Source: Thalassotalea_E sp964620605 (GTDB lineage: Bacteria; Pseudomonadota; Gammaproteobacteria; Enterobacterales; Alteromonadaceae). Taken from it: a DNA stretch of 64,000 bases. Shown piece after piece: positions 43,316 to 52,299 of the stretch. Made by a program: the position numbers and the translations under genes. The stretch is taken from NCBI GenBank assembly GCA_964620605.1, contig CAZUHQ010000007.1, positions 1 through 64,000 on the forward strand, given 5' to 3'. Position 1 is the first letter of the stretch. Each line of letters opens with the position of its first letter. Below the pieces are notes generated by a model. That model saw only the letters and a program-made list of their open reading frames with translations. It had not been told where the DNA came from and made no database searches.

Positions 43316-43336
43316 AAAGGAGGTCAAGCCTCCTTT
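43316..43336. terminator. Hairpin between SPFH and Arc-like genes
   Basis: AAAGGAGG / CCTCCTTT (43316-43323, 43329-43336), 8 bp with a 5-nt loop. The U-tract is weak on both strands, so it could attenuate rather than stop transcription into the Arc-like gene. Confidence 0.5.
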
Positions 43337-43349
43337 ATCTTTGGCTATT

Positions 43350-44216
43350 TTAATACAGACTTCCGGTATTGACGACAGGTTGCGCCGCTTCGTCGCTACA
43401 TAATACCACCAGTAAATTACTGACCATGGCGGCCTTACGCTCACTGTCGAGTTCAACAATTTCGCGTTCCGATAGATGATTAAGCGCCATTTCTACCATG
43501 CCAACCGCACCTTCTACTACTTTTTGTCGTGCGGCAATTATCGCCATCGCCTGCTGGCGGCGCAGCATGGCATTGGCAATTTCCGGAGCATAAGCAAGGT
43601 GGCTTATCCGCGCTTCGATCACATTAACACCGGCTTTTTGCAATCGTTCCTGTACTTCCTGTTTCAGCGCTTCAGAAATTTCAACCGGATTACTGCGCAG
43701 GGAAATATCGTCATCTTCATGATGATCATAAGCATAACTAGTAGCCAAGTTTCTTAATGCAGATTCACTTTGAATCGAGACAAAATCTTCATAATCGTCG
43801 ACATGGAAAACCGCTTCGGCAGTATCTATTACTTCCCAAACGATCACTGCGGCAATCTCAATTGGGTTACCATTTTTGTCATTGACTTTTAGCTTACCGC
43901 TTTCAAAGTTTCTCACTCGCATTGAGACCCGAGATTTAGTGTAAAACGGGTTCGCCCAGCGCAAACCCGGGGCATGGACGGTACCTGCGTACTTGCCAAA
44001 CAACTGTAATACCCGTGCTTCTTTTGGATTAACCATAAAGAAACCAAACCAGCAGATAAACACGGCGATTGCCAGTAAAATACCAATAATTGCCTGACCC
44101 GCAGAGGTATGTATGATGGCATTAATAACAATGGCGAAAGTTGTTAATTGAAATGCTAACACTACAAAAATAAACATGATGCCATTTGGCGCTTTTATTT
44201 CTTTTTCTGTAAACAT
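43350..44216 (-). CDS. SPFH/Band-7 domain membrane protein
   Basis: 288 aa from ATG 44216, with GGAG 6 nt upstream; an in-frame TTG at 44228 is less likely. Two N-terminal helices (~12-60) precede the SPFH domain (~65-230), with PKEARVLQLFGKYAGTVHAP near its start and AGVNVIEARISHLAYAPEIA, then RRQQAMAIIAARQKVVEGAV. It forms oligomers on the inner membrane, often as a scaffold near proteases. The substrate is unknown. It is followed by a hairpin and the Arc-like gene. Confidence 0.88.
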   Translation of the reverse strand: MFTEKEIKAPNGIMFIFVVLAFQLTTFAIVINAIIHTSAGQAIIGILLAIAVFICWFGFFMVNPKEARVLQLFGKYAGTVHAPGLRWANPFYTKSRVSMRVRNFESGKLKVNDKNGNPIEIAAVIVWEVIDTAEAVFHVDDYEDFVSIQSESALRNLATSYAYDHHEDDDISLRSNPVEISEALKQEVQERLQKAGVNVIEARISHLAYAPEIANAMLRRQQAMAIIAARQKVVEGAVGMVEMALNHLSEREIVELDSERKAAMVSNLLVVLCSDEAAQPVVNTGSLY

Positions 44217-44291
44217 AAGTTGCTCCAAACATATAGGTTGATATCATAATGATATCACTTTTTGTTTTTTGCAAGTTTTTTGTTCAATTTA

Positions 44292-45173
44292 TTAGTGGGC
44301 GCTACCCGTTAATTGTCGAACCTGATAGCCACGGTTAGCTAGCAGTTGTAATACGCTTTGTTCTCCCACCAGGTGGCCAGCACCGACCAGAACAAATGCT
44401 ATTTGTGAATCGTTAAACATGGCTTCAATCTTTGTTAGCCACTGGTTATTTCTGTCGGTCATCATAAGTTTAAATAGCTTGGCATCGCCTGATTTCATTG
44501 GTTCTATGATAAGTTTTTCCAGGATTTGACTATCACCGTTTTGCCAGGCGACAAGCATTTGGTTAAAGTTAGTTTGAAAGTCAGCCAAGTGACTTAGGCT
44601 GTCTTTAATAAAGCGATCCGGATTGTCTTGCCCCAATTGTGCTACCAGCTTAAGTTGAAATTCGGCCGATTCCAGATAGCTGATGGCTTTGCTATCGCTT
44701 TTTGCCATTTGTTCAAAATATAAATCGACCCCAGTACCGGCGAGCTTGGCCTTTTGCGCCGCTAATTTTGCCAATAGGGTGGCGACAAAGCCGGGCTTAA
44801 ATTGCTGGACAGCGCTTAATTTAACGCCTGCGTCTTCCAGATAGGCAGTTAGTGTCTGGAGGGTTTGCTGAGTCAAGATATCAGATAATTGCTGCCCTGG
44901 TGCTAAAGACACAGTTTGTTTCAGCAGTTGTTGAAATTTAATATCGCCGGCTTCGGGTACAGCTGTTTCCAATACTAATAGATCACTGGCCTGATAGGCT
45001 GTGTCAAAGCCCTGAGGTAATGGATAGGCTGATGCTGGCAGAATGTGCAAGCTACCGCCGATATAGATATGCTGGTTGTTTTTAGTGATTCGCCATACCG
45101 AAGAATAAGACCAGCAGGGCAAGGTCACTAATATCAATAGTAGAGTGAATATTTTACGCACTGTGTCGCTCAT
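44292..45173 (-). CDS. TraB/GumN family protein
   Basis: 293 aa. After a signal peptide (to ~25), the start has the family mark SSVWRITKNNQHIYIGGSLH with ILPASAYPLPQGFDTAYQAS. The C-terminal part has NQWLTKIEAMF and IAFVLVGAGHLVGEQSVLQL, the conserved GxxH segment. The fold is related to EreA/ChaN-like enzymes with paired Glu/His residues; some members are metalloproteases. It is probably periplasmic. The substrate is not known. Confidence 0.87.
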   Translation of the reverse strand: MSDTVRKIFTLLLILVTLPCWSYSSVWRITKNNQHIYIGGSLHILPASAYPLPQGFDTAYQASDLLVLETAVPEAGDIKFQQLLKQTVSLAPGQQLSDILTQQTLQTLTAYLEDAGVKLSAVQQFKPGFVATLLAKLAAQKAKLAGTGVDLYFEQMAKSDSKAISYLESAEFQLKLVAQLGQDNPDRFIKDSLSHLADFQTNFNQMLVAWQNGDSQILEKLIIEPMKSGDAKLFKLMMTDRNNQWLTKIEAMFNDSQIAFVLVGAGHLVGEQSVLQLLANRGYQVRQLTGSAH

Positions 45174-45437
45174 TTTGATGCCTGTGGTTTAATGTTGATG
45201 CTTATTCTACTGAACAGCTTTGATAATAGCAGCACCAGTAGTACTTGTTGATAACGGGTGAATTTTAACCGGTTTTCCTTAATAAGCCCGTGTTTCGATG
45301 TTATTTATCCTGTTTAGTTAATTACTAGTCTAATTTTTAAAGCGAGCCATCACTAACTATGTTAAGTTTCTGTTATTAAATTGGTGGTTAATTTTAACTA
45401 TCAGTTCATTCAATCGTTATTATGATGGAGCAAATCA

Positions 45438-46778
45438 ATGAAGTTGTTAGCAATACTAACTCTTCTGGCGGGGCTGCTAGGTAATTTTAGTGTATTCGCC
45501 AATACCAAAGTGGATGACATTACCGCTTTTACTCTGGAAAATGGCATGAAAGTCATGGTGTTAGAAGATCATTCTATCCCGAATGCCAATATGTATTTAT
45601 TCTGGAAGGTCGGGTCTCGCAATGAGTATCCTGGCATTACCGGCCTGTCACATTTTTTCGAGCATATGATGTTTAACGGCGCGAAAAAGTATGGCCCTAA
45701 GATGTTTGACCGCACCATGGAAGCCGCCGGAGGTAGTAATAATGCCTACACCACGGAAAATTTAACCGTTTATACCGACTGGTTTCCGGCATCCGCGTTG
45801 GAAACCATGTTCGATCTGGAAGCTGACCGCATTGCCAACTTAGCGATAGATAAGCAAATGGTTGAAAGCGAGCGCGGCGTGGTGACATCCGAACGTAGCA
45901 CCGGACTGGAAAACTCAAACTACCGGGCGATTTCGGAAGAAGTCAAAAATGCCGCGTTTCGTGCACACCCCTACAGTTGGTCGGTGATCGGTCATCAATC
46001 GGATATCGACAACTGGAGTCTTGAAGATCTTAAGCAATATCACAAAACCTATTATGCACCGAATAATGCCGTAGTAGTGATTGCCGGCGATGTTACGGTT
46101 GAGCAAGTGAAGCAACTTGCCAAGCAATATTTTGAACCTATTCCAGCGCAAACGCCGCCACGTAAAGTGCATACGGTCGAGCCGGAGCAAAAAGGGGAGC
46201 GCCGGGTATATCTGCAAAAAGCCTCAGTGACAACGCCAAATATCTTAATGGCTTACCATGTGCCGAAAACCCAGAGCGATGAATATTATGCCTTGGATAT
46301 TCTAAGTGACGTGCTATCAACCGGTGACAGTTCGCGCTTACAAATGAGTTTGGTTAATGAGCAGCAGCTTGCCAGTTCGGTATTTACTTACCAGCCGGAA
46401 TCGATTGACCCCAATTTATTTTATATTTATGCGGTAGCGGCGCAGGATGTCAGTGCCCAGCAGTTAGAACAAGGAATAATTAAGCAGGTCAATCAAATCA
46501 TCAAAGATGGCATTAGCGAACAAGAGTTGCAAAAAGTAAAAAATACCAAGTTGGTACAGTTTTATCGTCAAATGGCGACCATTAACGGTAAAGCTAACAC
46601 TATTGGCAGTTATGAAATGTATTTTGGCGACTATAAGAAATTATTTACTGCGCCTGAGGCCTATAACCGGGTGACAGTGGCAGATGTGCAAACAGTTGCC
46701 AAAAAATATCTAAGAAAAGCCAATCGTACCGTCGGAGTCTTATCAGCACAGGAGGATAGCAATGCTGAAGATCTTTAA
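45438..46778 (+). CDS. M16 zinc peptidase, catalytically complete
   Basis: 446 aa. A signal peptide (to ~21) precedes the M16 domain. The inverted zinc motif HxxEH is intact: HFFEHMMFNG near residue 75, with the distal Glu in ADRIANLAIDKQMVESERGV. The C-terminal half has the usual R-Y-type closing part (ILSDVLSTGDSSRLQMSLV). It lies first of three M16 genes and overlaps the next by 17 bp; GGAGCAAATCA precedes its ATG. It is probably periplasmic and pairs with the next gene's inactive subunit. Confidence 0.9.
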   Translation: MKLLAILTLLAGLLGNFSVFANTKVDDITAFTLENGMKVMVLEDHSIPNANMYLFWKVGSRNEYPGITGLSHFFEHMMFNGAKKYGPKMFDRTMEAAGGSNNAYTTENLTVYTDWFPASALETMFDLEADRIANLAIDKQMVESERGVVTSERSTGLENSNYRAISEEVKNAAFRAHPYSWSVIGHQSDIDNWSLEDLKQYHKTYYAPNNAVVVIAGDVTVEQVKQLAKQYFEPIPAQTPPRKVHTVEPEQKGERRVYLQKASVTTPNILMAYHVPKTQSDEYYALDILSDVLSTGDSSRLQMSLVNEQQLASSVFTYQPESIDPNLFYIYAVAAQDVSAQQLEQGIIKQVNQIIKDGISEQELQKVKNTKLVQFYRQMATINGKANTIGSYEMYFGDYKKLFTAPEAYNRVTVADVQTVAKKYLRKANRTVGVLSAQEDSNAEDL

Positions 46779-48153
46779 ATTTTTCAGTGGAGTAATGCTG
46801 ATCAGTAGCAGTTTTTTCACTCAGGCCAACTATCAGTTACCTGCGTACGAAAAAGTAACGCTGGAAAATGGTTTAACGGTTTATTTGATGGAGCAAAAGG
46901 AAGTGCCGTTAATCGATGTTAATATCGTGGTGCGAGCGGGTGCGATTGAAGACGATAAACACTCAGGCTTGAGTTATGTTACCGCCAATAACTTATTATT
47001 GGGCACGGAAAAACTCGCGAAAAAAGAGCTAGATCAGACCGTTGATTTTGTCGGCGCAGAACTTTTTAGTTCCGCTAATTTGGAATTCGCCACGCTCGGT
47101 GCGTCATTTGCCAGTAAAGACAAAGAATTAATATTGCCTATTATTCGCGATCTGGTAATGGTGCCGCGCTTTGATAGTGAGGAATTCGATAAATTCAAGC
47201 AGCGCCACCTACTGAAGCTGCAACAAAATAAAGAACGGCCGAGTGCTGTGATTAACAACTACTTTAATCGTTTACTATTTGGTGAACAGGGCTATGGTGC
47301 TGTAGTGCAGGGCGATAGCCAGTCAATCAAGGCGCTGCAATTGAGCGATATCACAAGTTATTATCAAAAATGGTATCAACCGAAAAATAGTGCCGTGATC
47401 CTAGTTGGTGATTTTAATAGCCAGTTAATGAAGACCAAGATCAATGCCTTGTTTGGTGCTTGGAAAAATACCGCCATTGTACAGCCATCTGCGGTTGCAA
47501 ACACCCCAGCCCCGCAAAAATCACAGCTGCTATTAGTTAATAAGCCCGATGCCAGGCAGTCAACTTTTTTGATCGGCGGCAAGGGGATAAGCAAAGCGAA
47601 TAAAGACAGAGTTGGCTTATCTGTGGTCAATACTATTTTAGGTGGTCGATTTACCTCCTGGCTCAATGATGAGCTCAGGGTCAATGCCGGATTAACTTAT
47701 GGTGCTCGTAGTCGATTTAATGCTTACGGTCAGGATGGCAATTTTGTGATTTCGACCTTTACCAAAACCGCAACCACAGTCGAGGCAATAGATTTAGCAT
47801 TAAAAACTTATGCCCGCCTATGGCAACAGGGGATAGATGAAGCCACTCTGGCGTCGGCAAAAGCCTATGTCAAAGGCCAATTTCCGCCAAATTTTGAAAC
47901 TTCTGCCCAGCTTGCTCGTTTATTAGCAGACATGTATGGTTATCAGTTTAATGAGGCTTATATCAATAGCTTTGAACAGCAAGTTGATTCGTTAACGGTC
48001 GAGAAAACACAAGAGCTGATTAGTCAATATTTTCCACAGCAAAATTTGCAGTTTGTCGTTATTGGTCAGGCAGATGAAATCAGAGACAATTTGAAAAAAT
48101 ACGGCAAAGTGTCAGAAATACAAATTTCCGCTAATGGTTTTAGTAGTAAATAG
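46762..48153 (+). CDS. M16 peptidase-like protein lacking the zinc motif
   Basis: 463 aa, with a strong AGGAGG before the ATG. A signal peptide (to ~22) is followed by an M16 fold, but where HxxEH is expected the sequence is SGLSYVTANNLLLGTEKL, so no zinc site remains. The C-terminal domain keeps the R/Y-containing stretch (NAGLTYGARSRFNAYGQDG). Inactive M16 subunits pair with active ones, as alpha/beta mitochondrial processing peptidase do. It overlaps the preceding active gene by 17 bp and presumably forms a heterodimer with it. Confidence 0.88.
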   Translation: MLKIFKFFSGVMLISSSFFTQANYQLPAYEKVTLENGLTVYLMEQKEVPLIDVNIVVRAGAIEDDKHSGLSYVTANNLLLGTEKLAKKELDQTVDFVGAELFSSANLEFATLGASFASKDKELILPIIRDLVMVPRFDSEEFDKFKQRHLLKLQQNKERPSAVINNYFNRLLFGEQGYGAVVQGDSQSIKALQLSDITSYYQKWYQPKNSAVILVGDFNSQLMKTKINALFGAWKNTAIVQPSAVANTPAPQKSQLLLVNKPDARQSTFLIGGKGISKANKDRVGLSVVNTILGGRFTSWLNDELRVNAGLTYGARSRFNAYGQDGNFVISTFTKTATTVEAIDLALKTYARLWQQGIDEATLASAKAYVKGQFPPNFETSAQLARLLADMYGYQFNEAYINSFEQQVDSLTVEKTQELISQYFPQQNLQFVVIGQADEIRDNLKKYGKVSEIQISANGFSSK

Positions 48154-48172
48154 TTAAAAAGGAACGAATGAA

Positions 48173-51034
48173 ATGACATTGAAGAGGTGGTCAATTCCGT
48201 TATTACTGTCTTGCCTGGCGGCTTGTCAGCAAACCAATGTAAATAATTTGCAAGTGCAACAGCCTGAAGTCATTCAGGGAGTGAACTTTGTTGAGCAGGT
48301 GGTGGCAGAGCCCGGAAAAACCATTATTCCATATCAGAAATATGTTCTGGATAATGGCTTAACTGTGATTTTACATCAGGATGATTCCGATCCCTTAGTG
48401 CATGTCGATGTCACTTACCACGTTGGTTCGGCGCGTGAACAAGTAGGTAAATCCGGCTTTGCCCACTTTTTTGAACACATGATGTTTCAAGGCTCAGAAC
48501 ATGTTGGCGATGAGCAGCACTTTAAAATTATTACCGAAGCCGGTGGCCGGTTAAACGGTACCACCAACAGTGACCGCACCAACTATTTTGAAACTGTACC
48601 AGCAAATCAATTGGAAAAAGTATTATGGCTGGAAGCGGATCGCATGGGTTTTTTACTCAATGCTGTTACTCAGGAAAAATTTGAAGTACAGCGCGAGACA
48701 GTGAAAAATGAGCGTGGGCAAAATTATGACAATCGCCCTTATGGCTTGTTAAGAGAGCGGGTTAGTGAGGCGCTTTATCCGGTTGGCCATCCGTATTCAT
48801 GGCAGACTATCGGTTACCTTGAAGATCTGGATCGAGTTAATGTTAATGACTTAAAAGCGTTTTTTTTGCGCTGGTACGGCCCAAATAATGCGACTATTAC
48901 TATCGGTGGTGATATTGATGAAGCACAGACGCTGGCATTAGTGAAAAAATACTTTGGCACTATTCCTCGCGGCCCTGAAGTGATAATGCCGGAAAAGTTA
49001 CCGGTAACGCTTGATAGCGACCGTTATATCTCGATGGAAGATAATATCCATCTGCCGTTGCTTTATATGTCGTTTCCAACGGTTTATGGCCGTCATCAGG
49101 ATGAAGCGGCGCTAGATGTGTTATCGAATATTTTAGGCGGCGGCAAAACATCACTCCTGTATAAAAATCTGGTAAAAAATCAGATAGCGGTACAGGCATC
49201 GGTGAACCACCCCTGTGCAGAGCTTGCTTGTAGTTTTAATTTACTCGCATTGCCGCATCCGGCATCCGGTAAATCGCTGGCGGATCTCGAGCAAATTATT
49301 CGTCAAACCTTAGTGGAATTCGAGCAACGCGGCGTGCAGGACGATGATTTAATAAAAGTAAAAGCCGAGATGGAAGCGAAGATGATTTTTGCTTTGCAAA
49401 GTGTCTCGGGCAAAGTTAGTACGCTGGCGAGTTATCAAACCTTTACCGGTAATGCCAATTATATCGAGCAGGATGTCGCCCGCTATAATCAGGTAACCAA
49501 GGCTGATGTCATGCGGGTTTTTAATCAATATGTCAAAGGCCAGCACAGCGTGATTATGAGCGTGGTGCCAAAAGGACAACTGGCATTAGCAGCGGCGAAG
49601 GATAATTTTACGCCACCGGCTCGTAATATCAGCGCGACTGCCAGTGAAACTAGCGCGGACGATCTTAAAATGCGCAGCGCACAGGATAACTTTGACCGCA
49701 GCGTGATGCCAAAAGCCTCTGCGAATAAAGCGGTTGATGTGCCTAAAATGTGGCGACATAGTTTAGCAAACGGTATTAGAGTGCTTGGCAGTCAAAGTAT
49801 TGAAACACCGACCACTTCAATACTGCTTAAGATCCCAGCAGGCCATTATTATGAGAGCCCGGATAAGGCGGGTTTAGTGGCGCTACTGGCGGATATGCTC
49901 AATGAGTCGACCACTAAGCGTAGCGCTGAAGATATGAGTCAGGAGTTGCAAAAGCTTGGCAGCTCAGTATCGATTTCAGCAGGTGATCAATACTTAAACG
50001 TTAATATCAATGCGCTTACCAAAAACCTGACACCGACGCTGGCGTTAGTGTATGAAAAGCTAATGTCGCCAGCCTTTATCAACAGTGAATTTACCCGCAA
50101 TAAAAGCAATGCCATTCAAGGGGTGATCAACAGTAAAAAAGATGCTGAATATCTGGCATCAACGGCATTTCGTCAGTTACTACACAGGGATAACATCGCC
50201 GCACTGCCGGGTGGTGGCACTGAGTCCAGCTTAAGCAACATTAGTCTTGCTGATGTCAAAGCGTTTTACACCCAGCAGGTAAAGCCATTTAACAGTCAGC
50301 TGATTGTTGTTTCAGATTTGCCTGAACAAAGAATAATTAAGGCGATTAGTACTTTTGAAAAGTGGCAAGGCAAAGGGCAGGAGTTACAATTATCTCTACC
50401 TTTGCCTGAGACTAAAGCTGGGGTGATTTATTTAGTTAATAAAGATCAGGCCGCGCAATCGGCGATCCGCATCGGTAAGCGTTCAATGCCTCGAGACACT
50501 TATGGTGAGTTTTACCAGTCAAACCTGATGAACTTTGTCCTTGGTGGTGCGTTTAACAGCCGGATTAATTTAAATTTGCGCGAAGACAAAGGTTATACCT
50601 ATGGTGCCGGCTCTTATTTTCGTGGTAATAAATTCTTTGGTAGTTATAGTGCCGGGGCAGGAGTTAGAGCGGATGTCACCGATAAATCTTTGGTCGAGCT
50701 GGTTAAAGAAATTAAAAACTATGCTACACAGGGTATTACTGAGGAAGAGCTGGCGTTTATGCGCAGTGCGATCAATCAAAATGATGCGTTAAAATATGAA
50801 ACGCCACGCGCTAAATTAGGTTTTCTTGCCCAGATTCTTGAATACGATTTAACGCCGGATTTTGTTAACAAGCGCAACGAGATAGTTAACACTATCAGCC
50901 AGCAGAAAATTAATGACTTGGCGAAAAAGCACTTAGATCTCGAGCAGATGTTTATTGTCGTCGTTGGGGATGCGAAAACCTTGAAACCTCAATTGCAGGC
51001 ATTAGGTTATGCTGTAGTTGATTATGAAATTTAG
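48173..51034 (+). CDS. Large double-domain M16 peptidase lipoprotein
   Basis: 953 aa. The lipobox LLSCLAACQQ (Cys18) predicts membrane anchoring. Two M16 units follow. The first (~45-480) has HFFEHMMFQG and the distal ETVKNERGQNYDNRPYG, so it is active. The second (~530-945) lacks HxxEH (GLVALLADMLNESTTKRSAE) but keeps the R-Y part (NLREDKGYTYGAGSYFRGN). This is the pitrilysin-like active/inactive arrangement in one chain. It lies 19 bp after the second M16 gene, so the three are probably one operon for envelope peptide processing. Confidence 0.9.
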   Translation: MTLKRWSIPLLLSCLAACQQTNVNNLQVQQPEVIQGVNFVEQVVAEPGKTIIPYQKYVLDNGLTVILHQDDSDPLVHVDVTYHVGSAREQVGKSGFAHFFEHMMFQGSEHVGDEQHFKIITEAGGRLNGTTNSDRTNYFETVPANQLEKVLWLEADRMGFLLNAVTQEKFEVQRETVKNERGQNYDNRPYGLLRERVSEALYPVGHPYSWQTIGYLEDLDRVNVNDLKAFFLRWYGPNNATITIGGDIDEAQTLALVKKYFGTIPRGPEVIMPEKLPVTLDSDRYISMEDNIHLPLLYMSFPTVYGRHQDEAALDVLSNILGGGKTSLLYKNLVKNQIAVQASVNHPCAELACSFNLLALPHPASGKSLADLEQIIRQTLVEFEQRGVQDDDLIKVKAEMEAKMIFALQSVSGKVSTLASYQTFTGNANYIEQDVARYNQVTKADVMRVFNQYVKGQHSVIMSVVPKGQLALAAAKDNFTPPARNISATASETSADDLKMRSAQDNFDRSVMPKASANKAVDVPKMWRHSLANGIRVLGSQSIETPTTSILLKIPAGHYYESPDKAGLVALLADMLNESTTKRSAEDMSQELQKLGSSVSISAGDQYLNVNINALTKNLTPTLALVYEKLMSPAFINSEFTRNKSNAIQGVINSKKDAEYLASTAFRQLLHRDNIAALPGGGTESSLSNISLADVKAFYTQQVKPFNSQLIVVSDLPEQRIIKAISTFEKWQGKGQELQLSLPLPETKAGVIYLVNKDQAAQSAIRIGKRSMPRDTYGEFYQSNLMNFVLGGAFNSRINLNLREDKGYTYGAGSYFRGNKFFGSYSAGAGVRADVTDKSLVELVKEIKNYATQGITEEELAFMRSAINQNDALKYETPRAKLGFLAQILEYDLTPDFVNKRNEIVNTISQQKINDLAKKHLDLEQMFIVVVGDAKTLKPQLQALGYAVVDYEI

Positions 51035-51076
51035 CGTTTAATTCATAGCAAGGCGGTGGTTGATAGCCGCCTTGTT

Positions 51077-51112
51077 ATACCAAGTTGATTAAATCATTAG
51101 TCAACTTGGTAT
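51077..51112. repeat. 36-bp palindromic element (ATACCAAGTTGA family), complete copy
   Basis: Arms ATACCAAGTTGA (51077-51088) and TCAACTTGGTAT (51101-51112) are exact reverse complements, extending to 16 bp with one mismatch. It lies between the convergent M16 and receiver genes, and the last base joins the receiver stop codon. It may serve as a two-way terminator. Confidence 0.75.
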
Positions 51113-51501
51113 TAGACATTCGACCACGGCATATTAAATTCTATTTCTTTTCTAAGCTGGCTATAGTTGATAGGTTTGGTGAGATAACCTTTACCACCCA
51201 GCGCTTTAGCCTTAGCGATATCTTGGTTATCGTGAGAACCCGACATAAAGACAATAGGAATATCGGCTCTGCTGGCAGATTTTTTAATGCGCTGACAACA
51301 GGAAAAACCGTCCATTTTCGGCATCTTGATATCGAGTAAAATCATGCTAGGTTTGATGTGGGTTAGCAATTTTAAGGCATCGATGCCGTTTTTCGCTATA
51401 TGTATTTGATGGCCTAAATCTGTGATCATTTGCGAAACAATACGAATGTTAATGATGCTATCGTCAACTATCAATATGCTTGACTGTAATTCTTCGTCCA
51501 T
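51112..51501 (-). CDS. Single-domain response regulator (CheY-like)
   Basis: 129 aa, receiver domain only. The acidic pocket is SSILIVDDSIINIRI (Asp13/14), the phospho-acceptor is SMILLDIKMPKMDGFSCC (Asp near 57), and the switch residues are in IPIVFMSGSH and the final Lys in GYLTKPINYS. There is no output domain and no kinase gene beside it. The stop codon is formed at the edge of the palindromic element, so the last residues may have been altered by its insertion. Confidence 0.9.
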   Translation of the reverse strand: MDEELQSSILIVDDSIINIRIVSQMITDLGHQIHIAKNGIDALKLLTHIKPSMILLDIKMPKMDGFSCCQRIKKSASRADIPIVFMSGSHDNQDIAKAKALGGKGYLTKPINYSQLRKEIEFNMPWSNV

Positions 51502-51608
51502 GGCATTACTTTCTATTTAAGCCGCTAAAAAATAAATCAGAGAAACTATCACTAAGCTTGTAAAGCCAAGGCCTGGCTAGCTTTGCTAAGCCTTTCAATA
51601 TAATCGTT

Positions 51609-52064
51609 TTATTTTTCGTTTGCTGATGGTTGTTCCAAAAGCACGGGGCCTGGGCCTAATTCGGCCAGTTTATCTTCACTGTTATAGAGTGGGCATTTTT
51701 TCATTGATAAACAGCCGCAACCGATGCAGCCAGACAAGTAGTCTTTTAACCGGTTAAGGTATTGAATACGGTTATTGAGATCCTGCTGCCAGTTTTGTGC
51801 AAGCTGCTCCCAATCGTTATGATCCGCTGTTTTATTATTTGGCAAGCTGGCAAATGAACGTTTAATTTCAGCCAGACTAATGCCCATTTTTTGTGCCGCC
51901 TTAATAATGGAGACCCGGCGCAGCACTTCTTTTTTATAGCGCCTTTGGTTGCCCTGATTGCGCCAGCTGCGGATTAATTGTTTGCGCTCATAAAAATGCA
52001 AAGCCGACACTGTTACCCCACAACGCTTTGCCACTTGTCCGACGGTTAAATTTGCTTCTTCCAT
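51609..52064 (-). CDS. soxR: Redox-sensitive transcriptional activator SoxR
   Basis: 151 aa from ATG 52064, with GGAG 6 nt upstream (SoxR is normally ~154). The MerR-type helix-turn-helix is LTVGQVAKRCGVTVSALHFY with ERKQLIRSWRNQGNQRRY. The dimer helix follows, then the [2Fe-2S] cluster motif CIGCGCLSMKKC (four Cys). It senses redox-cycling compounds and activates a promoter with a 19-bp spacer, which lies directly upstream on the opposite strand (52109-52139). The target genes here are a 33-aa ORF and a VOC protein, not soxS. Confidence 0.95.
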   Translation of the reverse strand: MEEANLTVGQVAKRCGVTVSALHFYERKQLIRSWRNQGNQRRYKKEVLRRVSIIKAAQKMGISLAEIKRSFASLPNNKTADHNDWEQLAQNWQQDLNNRIQYLNRLKDYLSGCIGCGCLSMKKCPLYNSEDKLAELGPGPVLLEQPSANEK

Positions 52065-52108
52065 ATTATGCTCCGAAAGCTTTTTTATCACTTTATGAAA
52101 AAAAACAC

Positions 52109-52139
52109 TTTACTTCAACTTAAGTTGAGGTTTTACAGT
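52109..52139 (+). promoter_or_regulatory. SoxR-dependent promoter with operator
   Basis: -35 TTTACT (52109-52114), a 19-bp spacer and -10 TACAGT (52134-52139). The spacer region holds the operator palindrome CTTCAACTTAAGTTGAGG (52113-52130), paired at 8 of 9 positions. The layout copies the E. coli soxS promoter, where SoxR corrects the overlong spacer. It points away from soxR toward the 33-aa ORF. Confidence 0.85.
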
Positions 52140-52171
52140 GGCGCTCGTTATTGACAAAAAGGAGCCATACC

Positions 52172-52273
52172 ATGCAGTTAATCAAGCAACAGTTAAAGAA
52201 AAACCAAGCGTTATCGTCGCAGCTCGTATATCGAACAGTAAAACTGTTTAATGCGACTATGGCAGTAAAATAA
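52172..52273 (+). CDS. 33-aa peptide under SoxR control, unknown
   Basis: ATG 52172 has AGGAG 7 nt upstream. The predicted peptide is basic (MQLIKQQLKKNQALSSQ, ending FNATMAVK) and may form an amphipathic helix. It is the first ORF after the SoxR promoter and lies 26 bp before the VOC gene. It may be a real small protein or a leader for the downstream gene. No family is recognised. Confidence 0.5.
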   Translation: MQLIKQQLKKNQALSSQLVYRTVKLFNATMAVK

Positions 52274-52299
52274 AAGGCAGGTAAATAAGGGAAAGTAAT

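Noticed and set aside
43093..44216. Toxin-antitoxin pair from the Arc-like and SPFH genes
   Set aside because: The SPFH protein has no toxin features and a hairpin separates the genes.
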